Shown here: piece by piece, positions 34,733 through 43,712 of the stretch
Layout of the letters: the number at the start of each line of letters is the position of its first letter
Position numbering within the stretch: the first letter of the stretch is position 1
Origin: Sphingomonas sp. S1-29
Lineage (GTDB): Bacteria; Pseudomonadota; Alphaproteobacteria; Sphingomonadales; Sphingomonadaceae
Length of the DNA: 64,000 bases
Direction: 5' to 3'
Assembly (NCBI RefSeq): GCF_026167545.1
Contig: NZ_CP110678.1
Coordinates: forward strand, 2,043,501 to 2,107,500
The notes under the pieces: model-generated
What the model was told of the DNA's origin: nothing
What the model saw: the letters and a program-made list of their open reading frames with translations, nothing else
Databases searched by the model: none
Program-made: the position numbers and the translations under genes

Positions 34733-35805
34733 CTGCATATCCTCCGCATCGCATCTGCCGCTTTCCGAAAGACGGTGGGCAACCCCGCCGAATCGAGTGC
34801 GTCGATCGGCCACCATTCGCCGTCTATTGTGTCGGGATGACGACGCCAGCCACCGCTGGCAAGCGCGCACACCAGCTCGAAATGGGTGAAGCCGTGCGCG
34901 ACGGTTTCGTCGTGCAGCCGCCAGGCGACGTCGGCAGGGGCGTTGTCGAGCAGCGGCGCAGTATCCGCCCAAGGCCCGGTGGGCAGCGCGAGCATCCCGC
35001 CGAGCAGCCCCTTGGCGGGCCGGCGTCGCAGCAGCACGCGGCCATCGCATTCGAGCCAAAACATCGTCCCATGCCGCACCGGGCGCGCGCGCTTGGCCGC
35101 CTTCACGGGCAATCGCTCGGGCGCGCCCTGCGCAAAGCCATCGCAATGCGCGCGGATCGGGCACAACAGGCAGCGCGGACTTCGCGTGGTGCAGATGCCC
35201 GACCCCAGATCCATCATCGCCTGCGCGAAATCGCCCGCGCGCGCGCCGGGAGTCACGCGGTCGGCGGCGGCGCGGATCAGCGGCTTGGCGGTGGGCAGCG
35301 GGGTTTGGATCGCAAACAACCGCGCGGCCACGCGCTCGACATTGGCATCGACCACCACCGCACGCCTGCCGAACGCGATCGCGGCGATCGCGGCGGCGGT
35401 ATAGTCGCCGATGCCGGGTATCGTCCGCAGCATCGCCTCGGTATCGGGCAATTCGCCGCCATGCACGGCAGCGATCACCCGCGCCCCGGCGAGCAGATTG
35501 CGCGCCCGCGCATAATAGCCAAGCCCCGCCCAGGCAGCCATCACCTCGGCATCATCTGCCGCCGCGAGCGCGGCAAAGGTCGGCCAGCGCGTGGTCCAGC
35601 GTTCGAAATAGGGCCGCACCGTCGCGACCTGCGTCTGCTGGAGCATCACTTCGGACAGCCAGACGCGATACGGGTCGGGGGCAGCGGTCCCCGGCGGCGC
35701 GCGCCACGGCAGCGACCGGGCATTGGCATCGTACCAAGCGAGCAGATCGCTCGCGACCGCGGGCTTGGGCGACAGTGGCGGGGACAAAGGAACCTTGGCG
35801 GACAC
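34729..35805 (-). CDS. mutY: A/G-specific adenine glycosylase
   Basis: MutY removes adenine mispaired with 8-oxoguanine. The 358-residue product has the catalytic Glu52 in SEVMLQQTQVATV, the helix-hairpin-helix RTIPGIGDYTAAAIAAIAFG, Asp153 in VVVDANVERV and the iron-sulfur cluster cysteines C205, C212, C215 and C221 with the classic x6-x2-x5 spacing. The C-terminal domain is MutT-like (FWLECDGRVLLRRRPAKGLLGGMLALP) and should recognise 8-oxoG. The frame is open to 36120 opposite the DUF721 gene; the GTG at 35805 gives the family length. Downstream genes overlap, forming mutY-hydrolase-nudC. Confidence 0.94.
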   Translation of the reverse strand: MSAKVPLSPPLSPKPAVASDLLAWYDANARSLPWRAPPGTAAPDPYRVWLSEVMLQQTQVATVRPYFERWTTRWPTFAALAAADDAEVMAAWAGLGYYARARNLLAGARVIAAVHGGELPDTEAMLRTIPGIGDYTAAAIAAIAFGRRAVVVDANVERVAARLFAIQTPLPTAKPLIRAAADRVTPGARAGDFAQAMMDLGSGICTTRSPRCLLCPIRAHCDGFAQGAPERLPVKAAKRARPVRHGTMFWLECDGRVLLRRRPAKGLLGGMLALPTGPWADTAPLLDNAPADVAWRLHDETVAHGFTHFELVCALASGGWRRHPDTIDGEWWPIDALDSAGLPTVFRKAADAMRRICR

Positions 35806-35832
35806 GCCCGGCCTATGGCATGGACATTCGCG

Positions 35833-36372
35833 ATGGCGAAGACACCGCGTACCACCTCGACCGCGAGGCAACCGATCCAGCCGCCGCCGCGCTCGAACCG
35901 CGCGCGGCCGGTCGCCGATCTGCTGCCGCAGGTCGGCGGCGCCGCGTTCAAGCGATTCGGCTTCGTCCAGTCGGCGGTGGTCAGCCGCTGGCATGAGATC
36001 GTCGGCGATCGCTATGCGCGCGTCTCGGCCCCCGAATCGATCCGCTTCCCACACGGCAAGCGCGGCGAGGGGGTGCTGACGCTCACCGTCGGCGGCGCGC
36101 ACGCGACGATGATGCAGCATATCGCGCCCGAGATCATCGAGCGGGTGAACCGTTTCTTCGGCTATCCCGCCGTCATCAAATTGGTGTTTCGCCAGGGCGA
36201 GATCCGCCGCCCCACCCGCCCGGTCGCGCGCCCGCCGCGCGCGCCGGTTCCCGCCGAGCTCGGCGATTCGCTGCGCGACATCGCCGATCCCGAACTGAAG
36301 GCGGTGCTCGAGGCGCTGGCATCGGGCCTCGCCGAACCCCGCTCGATCCCCATCCTGGGAAAGATACGCTGA
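35833..36372 (+). CDS. DUF721 protein (DciA-like helicase loader candidate)
   Basis: A roughly 179-residue protein with the DUF721 core RPVADLLPQVGGAAFKRFGF, VSRWHEIVGDRYARVSAPES and GVLTLTVGGAHATMMQHIAPE, ending in VIKLVFRQ. DUF721 includes DciA, the ancestral loader of the replicative helicase DnaB in bacteria that lack DnaC. The tail after about 115 is Pro/Arg-rich and divergent. Two in-frame ATGs are possible, 35815 and 35833; the second is used without strong support. It is divergent from mutY with only about 10-28 bp between starts, and its stop overlaps the next gene (TGATG). Confidence 0.82.
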   Translation: MAKTPRTTSTARQPIQPPPRSNRARPVADLLPQVGGAAFKRFGFVQSAVVSRWHEIVGDRYARVSAPESIRFPHGKRGEGVLTLTVGGAHATMMQHIAPEIIERVNRFFGYPAVIKLVFRQGEIRRPTRPVARPPRAPVPAELGDSLRDIADPELKAVLEALASGLAEPRSIPILGKIR

Positions 36373-37049
36373 TGCGCCCTTATCTGATCGTCCTCGCGTT
36401 GCTGTTCGGCGCGCTGCTCACCGGCTCGAGCCAGGCCCAAACGGCCCCCTCTCAAGCCCAGCGCGACTGGCGCACCGCGATCCGCCAGACCCCCACCGGC
36501 GCACACATCATCGGCAACCCCGCCGCCAAGGTGAAGCTGGTCGAATATCTCAGCTACACCTGCCCGCATTGCGCGGCGTTCGTCGCCGAATCGAAGCCCG
36601 AACTGCTCGACGGCATGGTCCGCCGCGGCAGCGTCAGCCTCGAGGTGCGGCACGCGGTGCGCGACGGGCTCGATCTGTCGGCGGCGATGCTGGTGCGCTG
36701 CACCGGCCCCGCCAATTTCGTCGCCGCGCACAACGCGGTGTTCGCCAACCAGGAAGCGATGCTCGCCAAGGCGCAGGCCTATCGCCCCGCCGAGGGCGCA
36801 TCGCAGGCAGCGCAGCTAGCGGGGCTTGCCGATGCCAGCGGGGTTACCGCCCTGGTCCGCCCGCGCCTCAAGACCGCTCCCCAAGCCTGCCTCGCCGCCA
36901 CCGCCGACCGCGCCAAGCTCGTCGCGATGGCTGAGGCCGCCTTCGCCAAGATCCAGGGCACCCCCAGCTTCGAAGTCAACGGCACGCTCGTGCCCGGCAA
37001 CGACTGGGCAAGCCTCAAACCGCGCCTGCTCGCCGCTGGCGCCCGCTGA
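36372..37049 (+). CDS. Periplasmic DsbA-family thiol protein (CPHC)
   Basis: A 225-residue thioredoxin-fold protein with a Sec signal peptide (LIVLALLFGALLTGSSQAQ). The active-site CPHC lies in YLSYTCPHCAAFVAESKP (about residues 59-62), and the cis-Pro loop is in KIQGTPSFEVNGTL. The helical insert between them is short. CPHC is the motif of DsbA oxidases. Its start overlaps the DUF721 stop, and a second Dsb-like gene follows 24 bp later; the pair upstream of smc is a recurring sphingomonad arrangement as I recall it. Substrates are unknown. Confidence 0.88.
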   Translation: MRPYLIVLALLFGALLTGSSQAQTAPSQAQRDWRTAIRQTPTGAHIIGNPAAKVKLVEYLSYTCPHCAAFVAESKPELLDGMVRRGSVSLEVRHAVRDGLDLSAAMLVRCTGPANFVAAHNAVFANQEAMLAKAQAYRPAEGASQAAQLAGLADASGVTALVRPRLKTAPQACLAATADRAKLVAMAEAAFAKIQGTPSFEVNGTLVPGNDWASLKPRLLAAGAR

Positions 37050-37073
37050 CACCCTCCAGGAGACCCGTCTTCC

Positions 37074-37799
37074 ATGCGTACCACCCTCGCTCTCGCCTCC
37101 CTGGCCCTGCTCGCCGCGTGCAACGGCGCCGACACCAGCTCGAACACCAGCGCGCCTGCCGCGCCGGTCGCCGCGGCGCCCGCGCCCGCCGGCCAGAACT
37201 GGACCGAAACCGTCAGCGAAACCCCCGAGGGCGGCTATCGCATGGGCAATCCCGATGCCGCGGTGAAGCTGGTCGAATATGGCTCGCGCACCTGCCCCGC
37301 CTGCGCCGCCTTTGCGCGCGACGGCTTCGATCCGCTGACCAAGCTCGTCGAAAGCGGCAAGGTTTCGTTCGAATTCCGCGACTTCCTGATCCACGGTGCG
37401 CCCGACCTCGCATCGGCAGTGCTCGGCCGCTGCGGCGGCACCGCGCCCTTCTTCCCGATGCTCGAACAGATGTATGCCGACCAGTCGGCGACGCTCGACC
37501 GGTTGCAGAACCTGTCGCAGGCGCAGCAGCAGCAATTGCAGTCGCTGCCGCCGCAGGAGCAGATCGCCGCGATCGCGCAAGCCGCGGGCTATGTCGATTT
37601 CGTCAAGCAGCGCGGCATTTCGGACGCGCAGGCCAAGACCTGCCTCGCCGACACCGCCTTGGTCGACAAATTGGTGAAGACCACCGAATCGGCGACCGAA
37701 GTCCAGGGCACCCCCAGCTTCTTCATCAACGGCGAGAAGGTCGAGAACGCGGTGAGCTGGCAGCAGGTCGAGGCGGCGCTGAAGAACGCGGGGGCGTAA
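37074..37799 (+). CDS. DsbA-like thioredoxin-domain lipoprotein (CPAC)
   Basis: A 241-residue product with a lipoprotein signal (LALASLALLAAC, lipobox Cys) and an Ala/Pro/Thr-rich stalk of about 25 residues. A thioredoxin-fold domain follows with active site CPAC in YGSRTCPACAAFARDGFDP and cis-Pro loop EVQGTPSFFINGEKV. The insert contains a Gln-rich helix (SQAQQQQLQSLPPQEQ). The different dipeptide between the cysteines (PA rather than PH in the neighbour) implies a different redox potential. It probably forms a membrane-tethered partner of the preceding Dsb protein. Confidence 0.87.
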   Translation: MRTTLALASLALLAACNGADTSSNTSAPAAPVAAAPAPAGQNWTETVSETPEGGYRMGNPDAAVKLVEYGSRTCPACAAFARDGFDPLTKLVESGKVSFEFRDFLIHGAPDLASAVLGRCGGTAPFFPMLEQMYADQSATLDRLQNLSQAQQQQLQSLPPQEQIAAIAQAAGYVDFVKQRGISDAQAKTCLADTALVDKLVKTTESATEVQGTPSFFINGEKVENAVSWQQVEAALKNAGA

Positions 37800-37822
37800 T
37801 CGCGATTGGGTGAACCATCGCT

Positions 37823-37909
37823 CCCGTTCGTGCTGAGCTTGTCGAAGCACTGTCCTTCCTTCCGCAGGTGGAGAGAAGAACGGTCCTTCGACAGGCTCAG
37901 GACGAACGG
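37823..37909. repeat. Family D palindromic repeat (GAGCTTGTCGAAG type)
   Basis: CCCGTTCGTGCTGAGCTTGT and CGAAGCACTGTCCTT on the left are complemented, with small mismatches, by GGTCCTTCGACAGGCTCAGG and ACGAACGG on the right. The element fills most of the gap between the Dsb-like lipoprotein gene and smc. Related copies lie at 62284-62480. Confidence 0.8.
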
Positions 37910-37929
37910 ACGATAGGGCTCGCGTCGCC

Positions 37930-40900
37930 ATGCGGATCACCCGCCTCCGCCTGACCGGCTTCAAGAGCTTCGTCGACCCCTCCGACCTGCGGATCGAACC
38001 CGGCCTCACCGGCATCGTCGGCCCCAATGGCTGCGGCAAGTCGAACCTGCTCGAGGCGTTGCGCTGGGCGATGGGCGAAAGCTCGGCGCGGTCGCTGCGC
38101 GGCGCGGGGATGGAGGACGTCATCTTCGCGGGAACGGCCACCCGCCCCGCGCGCGACTTCGCCGAAGTCGCACTGCATGCCGAGGGGGTGGGCGCGGACG
38201 ACGAGGTCGAAGTCGTCCGCCGGATCGAGCGCGGCGCGGGCTCGGCATACCGCATCAACGGCCGCGACGTCCGCGCCAAGGATGTCGGCTTGCTGTTCGC
38301 CGATTCGGCGACCGGTGCGCATTCGCCCGCCTTGGTCAGCCAGGGGCGGATCGGCGCAATCATTGCCGCGCGCCCCGCCGAGCGCCGCGCGATGCTCGAG
38401 GAAGCCGCCGGCATCGCCGGGCTCCACGTCCGCCGCAAGGATGCCGAGCAGAAGCTGCGCGCGACCGAGGCCAACCTGCTCCGCCTCGACGAACTAATCG
38501 CCGACCAGGACGCGCGCGCCGCCGCACTCAAGCGCCAGGCGCGCCAGGCGCAGCGCTATCGCGCGCTGTCCGAGCAGATTCGCACCGCCGAGGGACGGAT
38601 GCTCTTCGCGCGCTGGCGTGACGCCGCCGCCGCCGCCGATCTCGCCAAGCGCGAAGCTGCCGAGTCCGACACGCTGGTGAACGAACGCGCCGAGGCGCAG
38701 CGTGCCGCCGCCGCCTATCAGACCACCGCCGCCGCGACGCTCGGCGATGCCCGGACCGCCGCGCAGACCGCGCGCGATGCCGCCACCGGGGCCGGCCACC
38801 GGCTCGATACGCTCCGCACCGAACAGGCGACGATCACCCAGCGGCTGGGCGAATTGCGCGCCAGCGCACAGCGGCTGACCGGCGACCGCACCCGCGAAGG
38901 CACGCTAGCGAGCGACGCCGCCGAAGCGATCGCACGCCTCGCCACCGAACGCGAAACGCTCGACGCCCGGATTGCCGAGACCGCCGAACGAATCCCCACG
39001 CTCGACGCCACGCTCGCACAGGCCGAACGCCAGGCGCGCGATGCCGAGGTCGCGCTCGCCCAGGCGCTCGCCGCGCAAGCCCAAGAGGCCGCCGAGGTCC
39101 GCGTCGCGCAAGCCGCGCTCGCCGCCGCCCGCGCCCGGCTCGATCGCGCCACCCGCGACCGCGCGCGCATCGCCGCCGAGGCACAGGCGCTCGGCGACGC
39201 CGCCCCGCTCCACGCCGAGCGCACCCGCGCCGCCGATTCCCGTGCGCAAGCCGCGCGCCACGCCGAAACCGCGCGCGCCGCGCTCGCGCAAGCCGATGCC
39301 GAGGAACGCGGCGCGATCGACACGCGCGGTCGCGCGCAATCGGCGCGCGCGGCAGCACACGCCGAACTAGCCGCGCTCGACAGCGAATCCGCCGCGCTCG
39401 CCAAGGCGACCCGCCCCGCCGGGCGCGTGCGGCTGCTCGATTCGGTGGTCCCCGCCCCGGGCTATGAGCGCGCGCTCGCCGCTGCGCTCGGAGACGATCT
39501 CGAAGCCGGGCTCGACGCCAGCGCCGAACGCTGGTGGGCCGGGGCGCAGGTGGACCCCGCCGATCCGCCGCCCCCGCAGGGCACGACGCCGCTCGCCGCC
39601 CATGTTGAAGCACCCCCCGCGCTGGCGCGCCGCCTCGCCCAGATCCTCGTCGCCGAAAGCGACAGCGGCCAGCCGCTCGCGGTCGGCCAGCGGCTGGTGA
39701 CCTTGAACGGCGTGCTTCGCCGCTGGGACGGCTATGTCGCCAAGAGCGGCGGCGCGGCGGCTGCCGAACGGCTCGAACGAATCAGCCGGCTGCGCGCGAT
39801 CGAAGCGCTGCGCCCCGCCGCGATCCGCGCGGTCGACAGCGCCGATGGCGAACTCGCGCGGATCGAGGCGGTCATCGCCGAATCGCGCCGCGCCGCCGCC
39901 GATGCCCGCCGCGTGCTCGACCAGTCCGACCGGACAGAACGCGAAATGGCGCGCGCCGAGGATCGCGCCGCGGGCCAGCTCGAACGCCTTGACGCCCAGC
40001 GCGCCGACCTCGACGCCCGCGGCCAGCGGATCGAAGCCGATCTCCACGAGGCAGAGGCCGAAGAGACCCGCGCCGCGCAGGCGATCACCGCGCTCCCCGA
40101 CGGCACCGCGACCCGTGAAGCCGTCGCCAAACTGTCGAGCGAAGCCGAATCGCGCCGCGCCGCCGCAGCGCAGGCGCGCGCCGAACGCGCCACGCTCGAT
40201 CGCGCATTGGCGCAGGACCGCGAACGCCACGCTGCCGCCACCGCCGAGGCCAAGAGCTGGCGCGCCCGCGCCGGCGAGGCCGCACGCCGGATCGCCGACA
40301 TCGACAAGCGCGCCGCCGACCTTGCCCAGGAAACGCAGACGCTCGCCGACAAGCCCGTCGCGCTGGCGCTGGCGATCGACGAAGCCACCAGCGCCGCCGC
40401 CGCCACCCGTGCGCAGGCCGAAACCCTCGCCACCGCCGAACGCGCTGCCGAAGCCGCGCTCCGCCTTACCGAAGACACCGCGCGCCAGGCCGCCGAAGCC
40501 TTGAGCGAAGCGCGCGAGCGCCGGGCGGGCGCGGCCGCGCGTGCGGAAAACCAGCAGCAACGCCGCCTCGAGCTCGGCCGCGTCTCGGGCGAGCGCTTCG
40601 AATGCCCGCCGCCCTTGCTGCCCGAACGCGCGGGCTTCGCCTCGGCGAGCGTCGGCGCGCCCGACGACGAAGCCGCGGCGCACGACCGGCTCGTCGCCGA
40701 ACGCGAGCGGATCGGCGCGGTGAACCTGATCGCCGACAGCGAACTCGCCGAACTCGAAACCGAAAGCGCGAACAACGCCCGCCAGCGCGCCGAACTTGGC
40801 GAAGCCGTCGCGCGGCTGCGCGGCTCGATCGGCACGCTCAACCGCGAGGGGCGGCAGCGATTGCTCGCGGCGTTCGAGGCGGTCGACGGCCATTTCCGTC

Positions 40901-41337
40901 GGCTGTTCGCGACACTGTTCGACGGCGGCGAGGCGCATCTGGAGCTCGTCGATTCGGACGATCCGCTCGAAGCCGGGCTCGAGATCATGGCGCAGCCGCC
41001 GGGCAAGAAGCTGCAATCGCTCACGCTGCTGTCGGGCGGCGAACAGGCGCTCACCGCGGTCGCGCTGATCTTCGGGCTGTTCCTCACCAATCCCGCGCCG
41101 ATCTGCGTCCTCGACGAAGTCGACGCCCCGCTCGACGATGCCAATATCGATCGCTTCTGCGACTTGCTCGAGGTGATGACTCGCGAAACCGAGACCCGCT
41201 ATCTGATCGTCACGCACAACGCCGCGACGATGAGCCGGATGCACCGATTGTTCGGCGTCACGATGGTCGAACGCGGGGTATCGCGGCTGGTATCGGTCGA
41301 TCTCGGCAGCGCCGAGGGGCTGCTCGCGGCGGAATAG
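37930..41337 (+). CDS. smc: Chromosome segregation ATPase SMC
   Basis: SMC forms the rod-shaped dimer of the bacterial condensin complex (with ScpA and ScpB, not in this window). The 1135-residue product has Walker A GPNGCGKSN (31-39), a long coiled coil (about 165-480), a compact hinge (about 500-610), a second coiled coil (about 615-950), the ABC signature LSGGEQ (about 1034-1039), Walker B ICVLDEVDAPLD (about 1058-1069) and the switch His in IVTHNAATM. The coiled coils are strongly Ala/Arg/Glu-biased. It directly follows the dciA-dsb-dsb genes on the same strand. Confidence 0.95.
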   Translation: MRITRLRLTGFKSFVDPSDLRIEPGLTGIVGPNGCGKSNLLEALRWAMGESSARSLRGAGMEDVIFAGTATRPARDFAEVALHAEGVGADDEVEVVRRIERGAGSAYRINGRDVRAKDVGLLFADSATGAHSPALVSQGRIGAIIAARPAERRAMLEEAAGIAGLHVRRKDAEQKLRATEANLLRLDELIADQDARAAALKRQARQAQRYRALSEQIRTAEGRMLFARWRDAAAAADLAKREAAESDTLVNERAEAQRAAAAYQTTAAATLGDARTAAQTARDAATGAGHRLDTLRTEQATITQRLGELRASAQRLTGDRTREGTLASDAAEAIARLATERETLDARIAETAERIPTLDATLAQAERQARDAEVALAQALAAQAQEAAEVRVAQAALAAARARLDRATRDRARIAAEAQALGDAAPLHAERTRAADSRAQAARHAETARAALAQADAEERGAIDTRGRAQSARAAAHAELAALDSESAALAKATRPAGRVRLLDSVVPAPGYERALAAALGDDLEAGLDASAERWWAGAQVDPADPPPPQGTTPLAAHVEAPPALARRLAQILVAESDSGQPLAVGQRLVTLNGVLRRWDGYVAKSGGAAAAERLERISRLRAIEALRPAAIRAVDSADGELARIEAVIAESRRAAADARRVLDQSDRTEREMARAEDRAAGQLERLDAQRADLDARGQRIEADLHEAEAEETRAAQAITALPDGTATREAVAKLSSEAESRRAAAAQARAERATLDRALAQDRERHAAATAEAKSWRARAGEAARRIADIDKRAADLAQETQTLADKPVALALAIDEATSAAAATRAQAETLATAERAAEAALRLTEDTARQAAEALSEARERRAGAAARAENQQQRRLELGRVSGERFECPPPLLPERAGFASASVGAPDDEAAAHDRLVAERERIGAVNLIADSELAELETESANNARQRAELGEAVARLRGSIGTLNREGRQRLLAAFEAVDGHFRRLFATLFDGGEAHLELVDSDDPLEAGLEIMAQPPGKKLQSLTLLSGGEQALTAVALIFGLFLTNPAPICVLDEVDAPLDDANIDRFCDLLEVMTRETETRYLIVTHNAATMSRMHRLFGVTMVERGVSRLVSVDLGSAEGLLAAE

Positions 41338-41340
41338 GCC

Positions 41341-42162
41341 TCAGCCCACCTGTACCCAAAGCGCGGTGGCATCGTCACATCGCTTGAAGCGCGGAAAGCG
41401 CACGCACGTCGCATCCTCGGCCTCGATGCCGCGCAATTCGCACGCCAGCGCTGCCAGCCCGCGCGCCTCGACCGCCGCGATCAGCCCCGCGCCGTCATAG
41501 GCGCCATAGGCATCGACCAGCGCCGAAAACCCGTCGCTCATCAGCAGCAGCATGTCGCCGCGCGCGACGGGCACCCGCGCGGTGGTGAGCACCGCCTGCG
41601 ATCGCCCCGCATTCACCCCCAGCACCCGCCGGCCGGGCCGTCCGCGCGCCGCGCGGCGATCGGCGGTGACCAACGGCGCGCGCTTCTTGGCCGCGCCGAT
41701 CCCAACCCCCAAAGCCGCCGCCTGCGCGCGCTCGCCCGATCGGTCGGGGGCCGCGCCGATCCAGCGGACCGAATCGCCGTGGCGGAGCAACCCCGCGCAA
41801 TCGCCGATCCAGCCGCAATCGAGCTGGTCGCCGACGATCGACACCGCCAGCATCGATCCGCTGGGCAATTCCCACGCGGCTTCGGGCTCGCGCCGATGCT
41901 CGCTGCGATAGCGGCGCTCGATCACCGCGAACACGTCGCTGCACACCCGCGCGATCGATCCGGGCGCGACACCCGCGAACGCCGCATCGGTCACGCTCGC
42001 CAGCCACGCCGCGCCGCCGCGCTCGCCGAGCAGCCCCGGCGGCCCCAGATCGGTCGCGCCGTCGATCACCCAGGCGAGCGTGTCGCCACAGCCTGCACGG
42101 TCGTCATTGGGGGTGGCGGCGTCGCCGGCCAGGCCGATCGACTGGAGCAGGTCGAAATGCAT
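41341..42162 (-). CDS. PP2C-like protein phosphatase
   Basis: A 273-residue single-domain protein resembling PP2C-family metal-dependent phosphatases. The acidic metal sites can be seen as PNDDRAG near the N-terminus, WVIDGATDLG, GWIGDCAGLLR, LLLMSDGFSALVDAYG and a C-terminal DDATALWV. The family dephosphorylates Ser/Thr residues or regulators; no kinase or partner is adjacent. It converges with smc, with only 3 bp between the stops. Confidence 0.8.
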   Translation of the reverse strand: MHFDLLQSIGLAGDAATPNDDRAGCGDTLAWVIDGATDLGPPGLLGERGGAAWLASVTDAAFAGVAPGSIARVCSDVFAVIERRYRSEHRREPEAAWELPSGSMLAVSIVGDQLDCGWIGDCAGLLRHGDSVRWIGAAPDRSGERAQAAALGVGIGAAKKRAPLVTADRRAARGRPGRRVLGVNAGRSQAVLTTARVPVARGDMLLLMSDGFSALVDAYGAYDGAGLIAAVEARGLAALACELRGIEAEDATCVRFPRFKRCDDATALWVQVG

Positions 42163-42207
42163 GGGGGCAGGCGTAGCCTAGCTTCATGACAGTTCGGTAT
42201 CGCCCTT

Positions 42208-42332
42208 CTCCCCTCCCTGGAAGGGAGGGGCCGGGCGTGGGTCGAGTGCTCGCGCTACGGCGGCGACAGGTGCGAGGAGAGCCATCTCCAGGCCCCTACC
42301 CACCCCCAACCCCTCCCTTTCAGGGAGGGGAG
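42208..42332. repeat. Family A REPIN-like repeat, complete copy
   Basis: Hairpins CTCCCCTCCCTGGAAGGGAG and CCCCTCCCTTTCAGGGAGGGG-type arms flank GGGCGTGGGTCGAGTGCTCG and CTACCCACCCCCAACC, the usual complementary inner arms, around a variable core. It separates the E2 gene from the PP2C gene on the same strand. Confidence 0.86.
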
Positions 42333-42335
42333 CTT

Positions 42336-43703
42336 TTACTCAGCGAACAGCAGCACCGGAGTCTCGAGCAGCTTCTTCACCGCCTGGACATAGCTTGCCG
42401 CGTCGAAGCCATCGACGACGCGGTGGTCGCAGCTGATCGACAGGTTCATCAGCTTGGCGCGCACCAGGTCGTCGCCGCGGAACATCGGCCGCTCGACGAT
42501 CTTGTTCGGCCCGATGATCGCCACCTCGGGGCGGTTGATGACCGGCGTCGTCGCGATCCCACCCAGCGGCCCGAGCGAGGTGATCGTCAGCGTCGATCCC
42601 GACAGCTCGTCGGACTTTGCCTTGCCGGTGCGCGCGGCGTCGGCCAGCCGGCCGATCTCGCTCGCCAATTGCCAGACATTCTTGTCCTGCGCGTCGCGGA
42701 TCACCGGCACCATCAGCCCGGCATCGGTCTGCGTCGCCATCCCCAGATGCACGCTGCCATGCCGAGTCACGACGCCGGCTTCGTCGTCATAACGCGCGTT
42801 GAGCATCGGGAAATCGGGAATCGAGCGACAGATCGCGACGATCAGCAGTGGCAGCATCGTCAGCTTGGGCCGCGCGCCGCGATTGGCGTTGAGATCGGCG
42901 CGCATCTCTTCCAGCGCGGTGACGTCGATCTCGTCGACATAGGTGAAATGCGGGATCGCGCGCTTCGATGCCGCCATATTCTCGGCGATCCGCCGGCGCA
43001 TCCCGATCACCTTGACCGGCACATCGGCGCGCGCGCGGCTGGCCCCCGGCGCGTGATAACCCTCGCCGCCGCCATAGCGCAGATACGCATCGAGATCGGC
43101 GTGGCGGACGTGATTGCCATCGGATTTCACCGAGGCGAGGTCGACGCCCAGCGCCTTGGCACGCGCACGCACCGCCGGCGAAGCCAGCACCTGCTGCTGC
43201 TCCCTCTCCCCCCCGGGGAGAGGGCCGGGGAGAGGGGCAGTCGGGGCAGCTGGCGCAGTAGGCGAGGTTGGCGTGCCATTACTGCCCCTCTCCCAACCCT
43301 CTCCCCGGAGGGGAGAGGGCTTTTCGGGCTCGCCGAGCCCCGCGTCCTTCGCCTCAACACGAATCCGCGCATCTTCCTCGGGCGTGGGACACACCGCTTG
43401 CGCGTCGCTCGCCTCCTCGACCCCCGGATTCTCCGCGACCATCGTGTCGCTCTCGGTCACCGCCTCGGTTTCGATCACCACCAAGGTTGCGCCGATCGCC
43501 ACATGGTCGCCGACCTCGCCCGCAAGTTCGACGACGATCCCCGACACCGGCGATTCCATCTCGACGGTCGCCTTGTCGGTCATCATGTCGGCGATCTGCT
43601 GGTCTTCCTCGACCCGGTCGCCGACCGCGATATGCCATTGGACGATCTCGGCCTCGGCAATGCCTTCGCCGATATCGGGCAGGCGGAAAGAGAAACGCGC
43701 CAT
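42336..43703 (-). CDS. bkdB: Branched-chain 2-oxoacid dehydrogenase E2 (dihydrolipoyl acyltransferase) with repeat-encoded linker
   Basis: E2 of the branched-chain 2-oxoacid dehydrogenase complex transfers the acyl group from lipoate to CoA. The 455-residue product has an N-terminal lipoyl domain (about 1-80, lipoyl Lys44 in MMTDKATVEME), a linker, a peripheral-subunit-binding domain (about 172-208, LASPAVRARAKALGVDL) and a catalytic domain with SCDHRVVDGFD. Residues about 129-168 of the linker (from [12 protein letters not shown] to GPLPGGERE) are translated from a family B palindromic repeat. ATG 43703 is preceded by CGGAGTG from the adjacent family E repeat. Confidence 0.94.
   Translation of the reverse strand: MARFSFRLPDIGEGIAEAEIVQWHIAVGDRVEEDQQIADMMTDKATVEMESPVSGIVVELAGEVGDHVAIGATLVVIETEAVTESDTMVAENPGVEEASDAQAVCPTPEEDARIRVEAKDAGLGEPEKPSPLRGEGWERGSNGTPTSPTAPAAPTAPLPGPLPGGEREQQQVLASPAVRARAKALGVDLASVKSDGNHVRHADLDAYLRYGGGEGYHAPGASRARADVPVKVIGMRRRIAENMAASKRAIPHFTYVDEIDVTALEEMRADLNANRGARPKLTMLPLLIVAICRSIPDFPMLNARYDDEAGVVTRHGSVHLGMATQTDAGLMVPVIRDAQDKNVWQLASEIGRLADAARTGKAKSDELSGSTLTITSLGPLGGIATTPVINRPEVAIIGPNKIVERPMFRGDDLVRAKLMNLSISCDHRVVDGFDAASYVQAVKKLLETPVLLFAE
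43200..43319. repeat. Family B repeat inside the E2 coding sequence
   Basis: The stretch has the complete family B architecture: hairpin CCCTCTCCCCCCCGGGGAGA with GGG, inner arms GGGGAGAGGGGCAGTC and ACTGCCCCTCTCCCAACC, and the terminal hairpin CCCTCTCCCCGGAGGGGAGA with GGG. It is in the bkdB reading frame without stop codons and is about 120 bp, a multiple of three. It lies between the lipoyl and subunit-binding domains, where length is tolerated. Confidence 0.88.
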
Positions 43704-43712
43704 TAAAACACT

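Noticed and set aside
39367-41244. A 625-codon minus-strand frame opposite smc
   Set aside because: SMC motifs fix the plus strand as coding; the antisense frame reflects its Ala/Arg/Glu-rich coiled coil.
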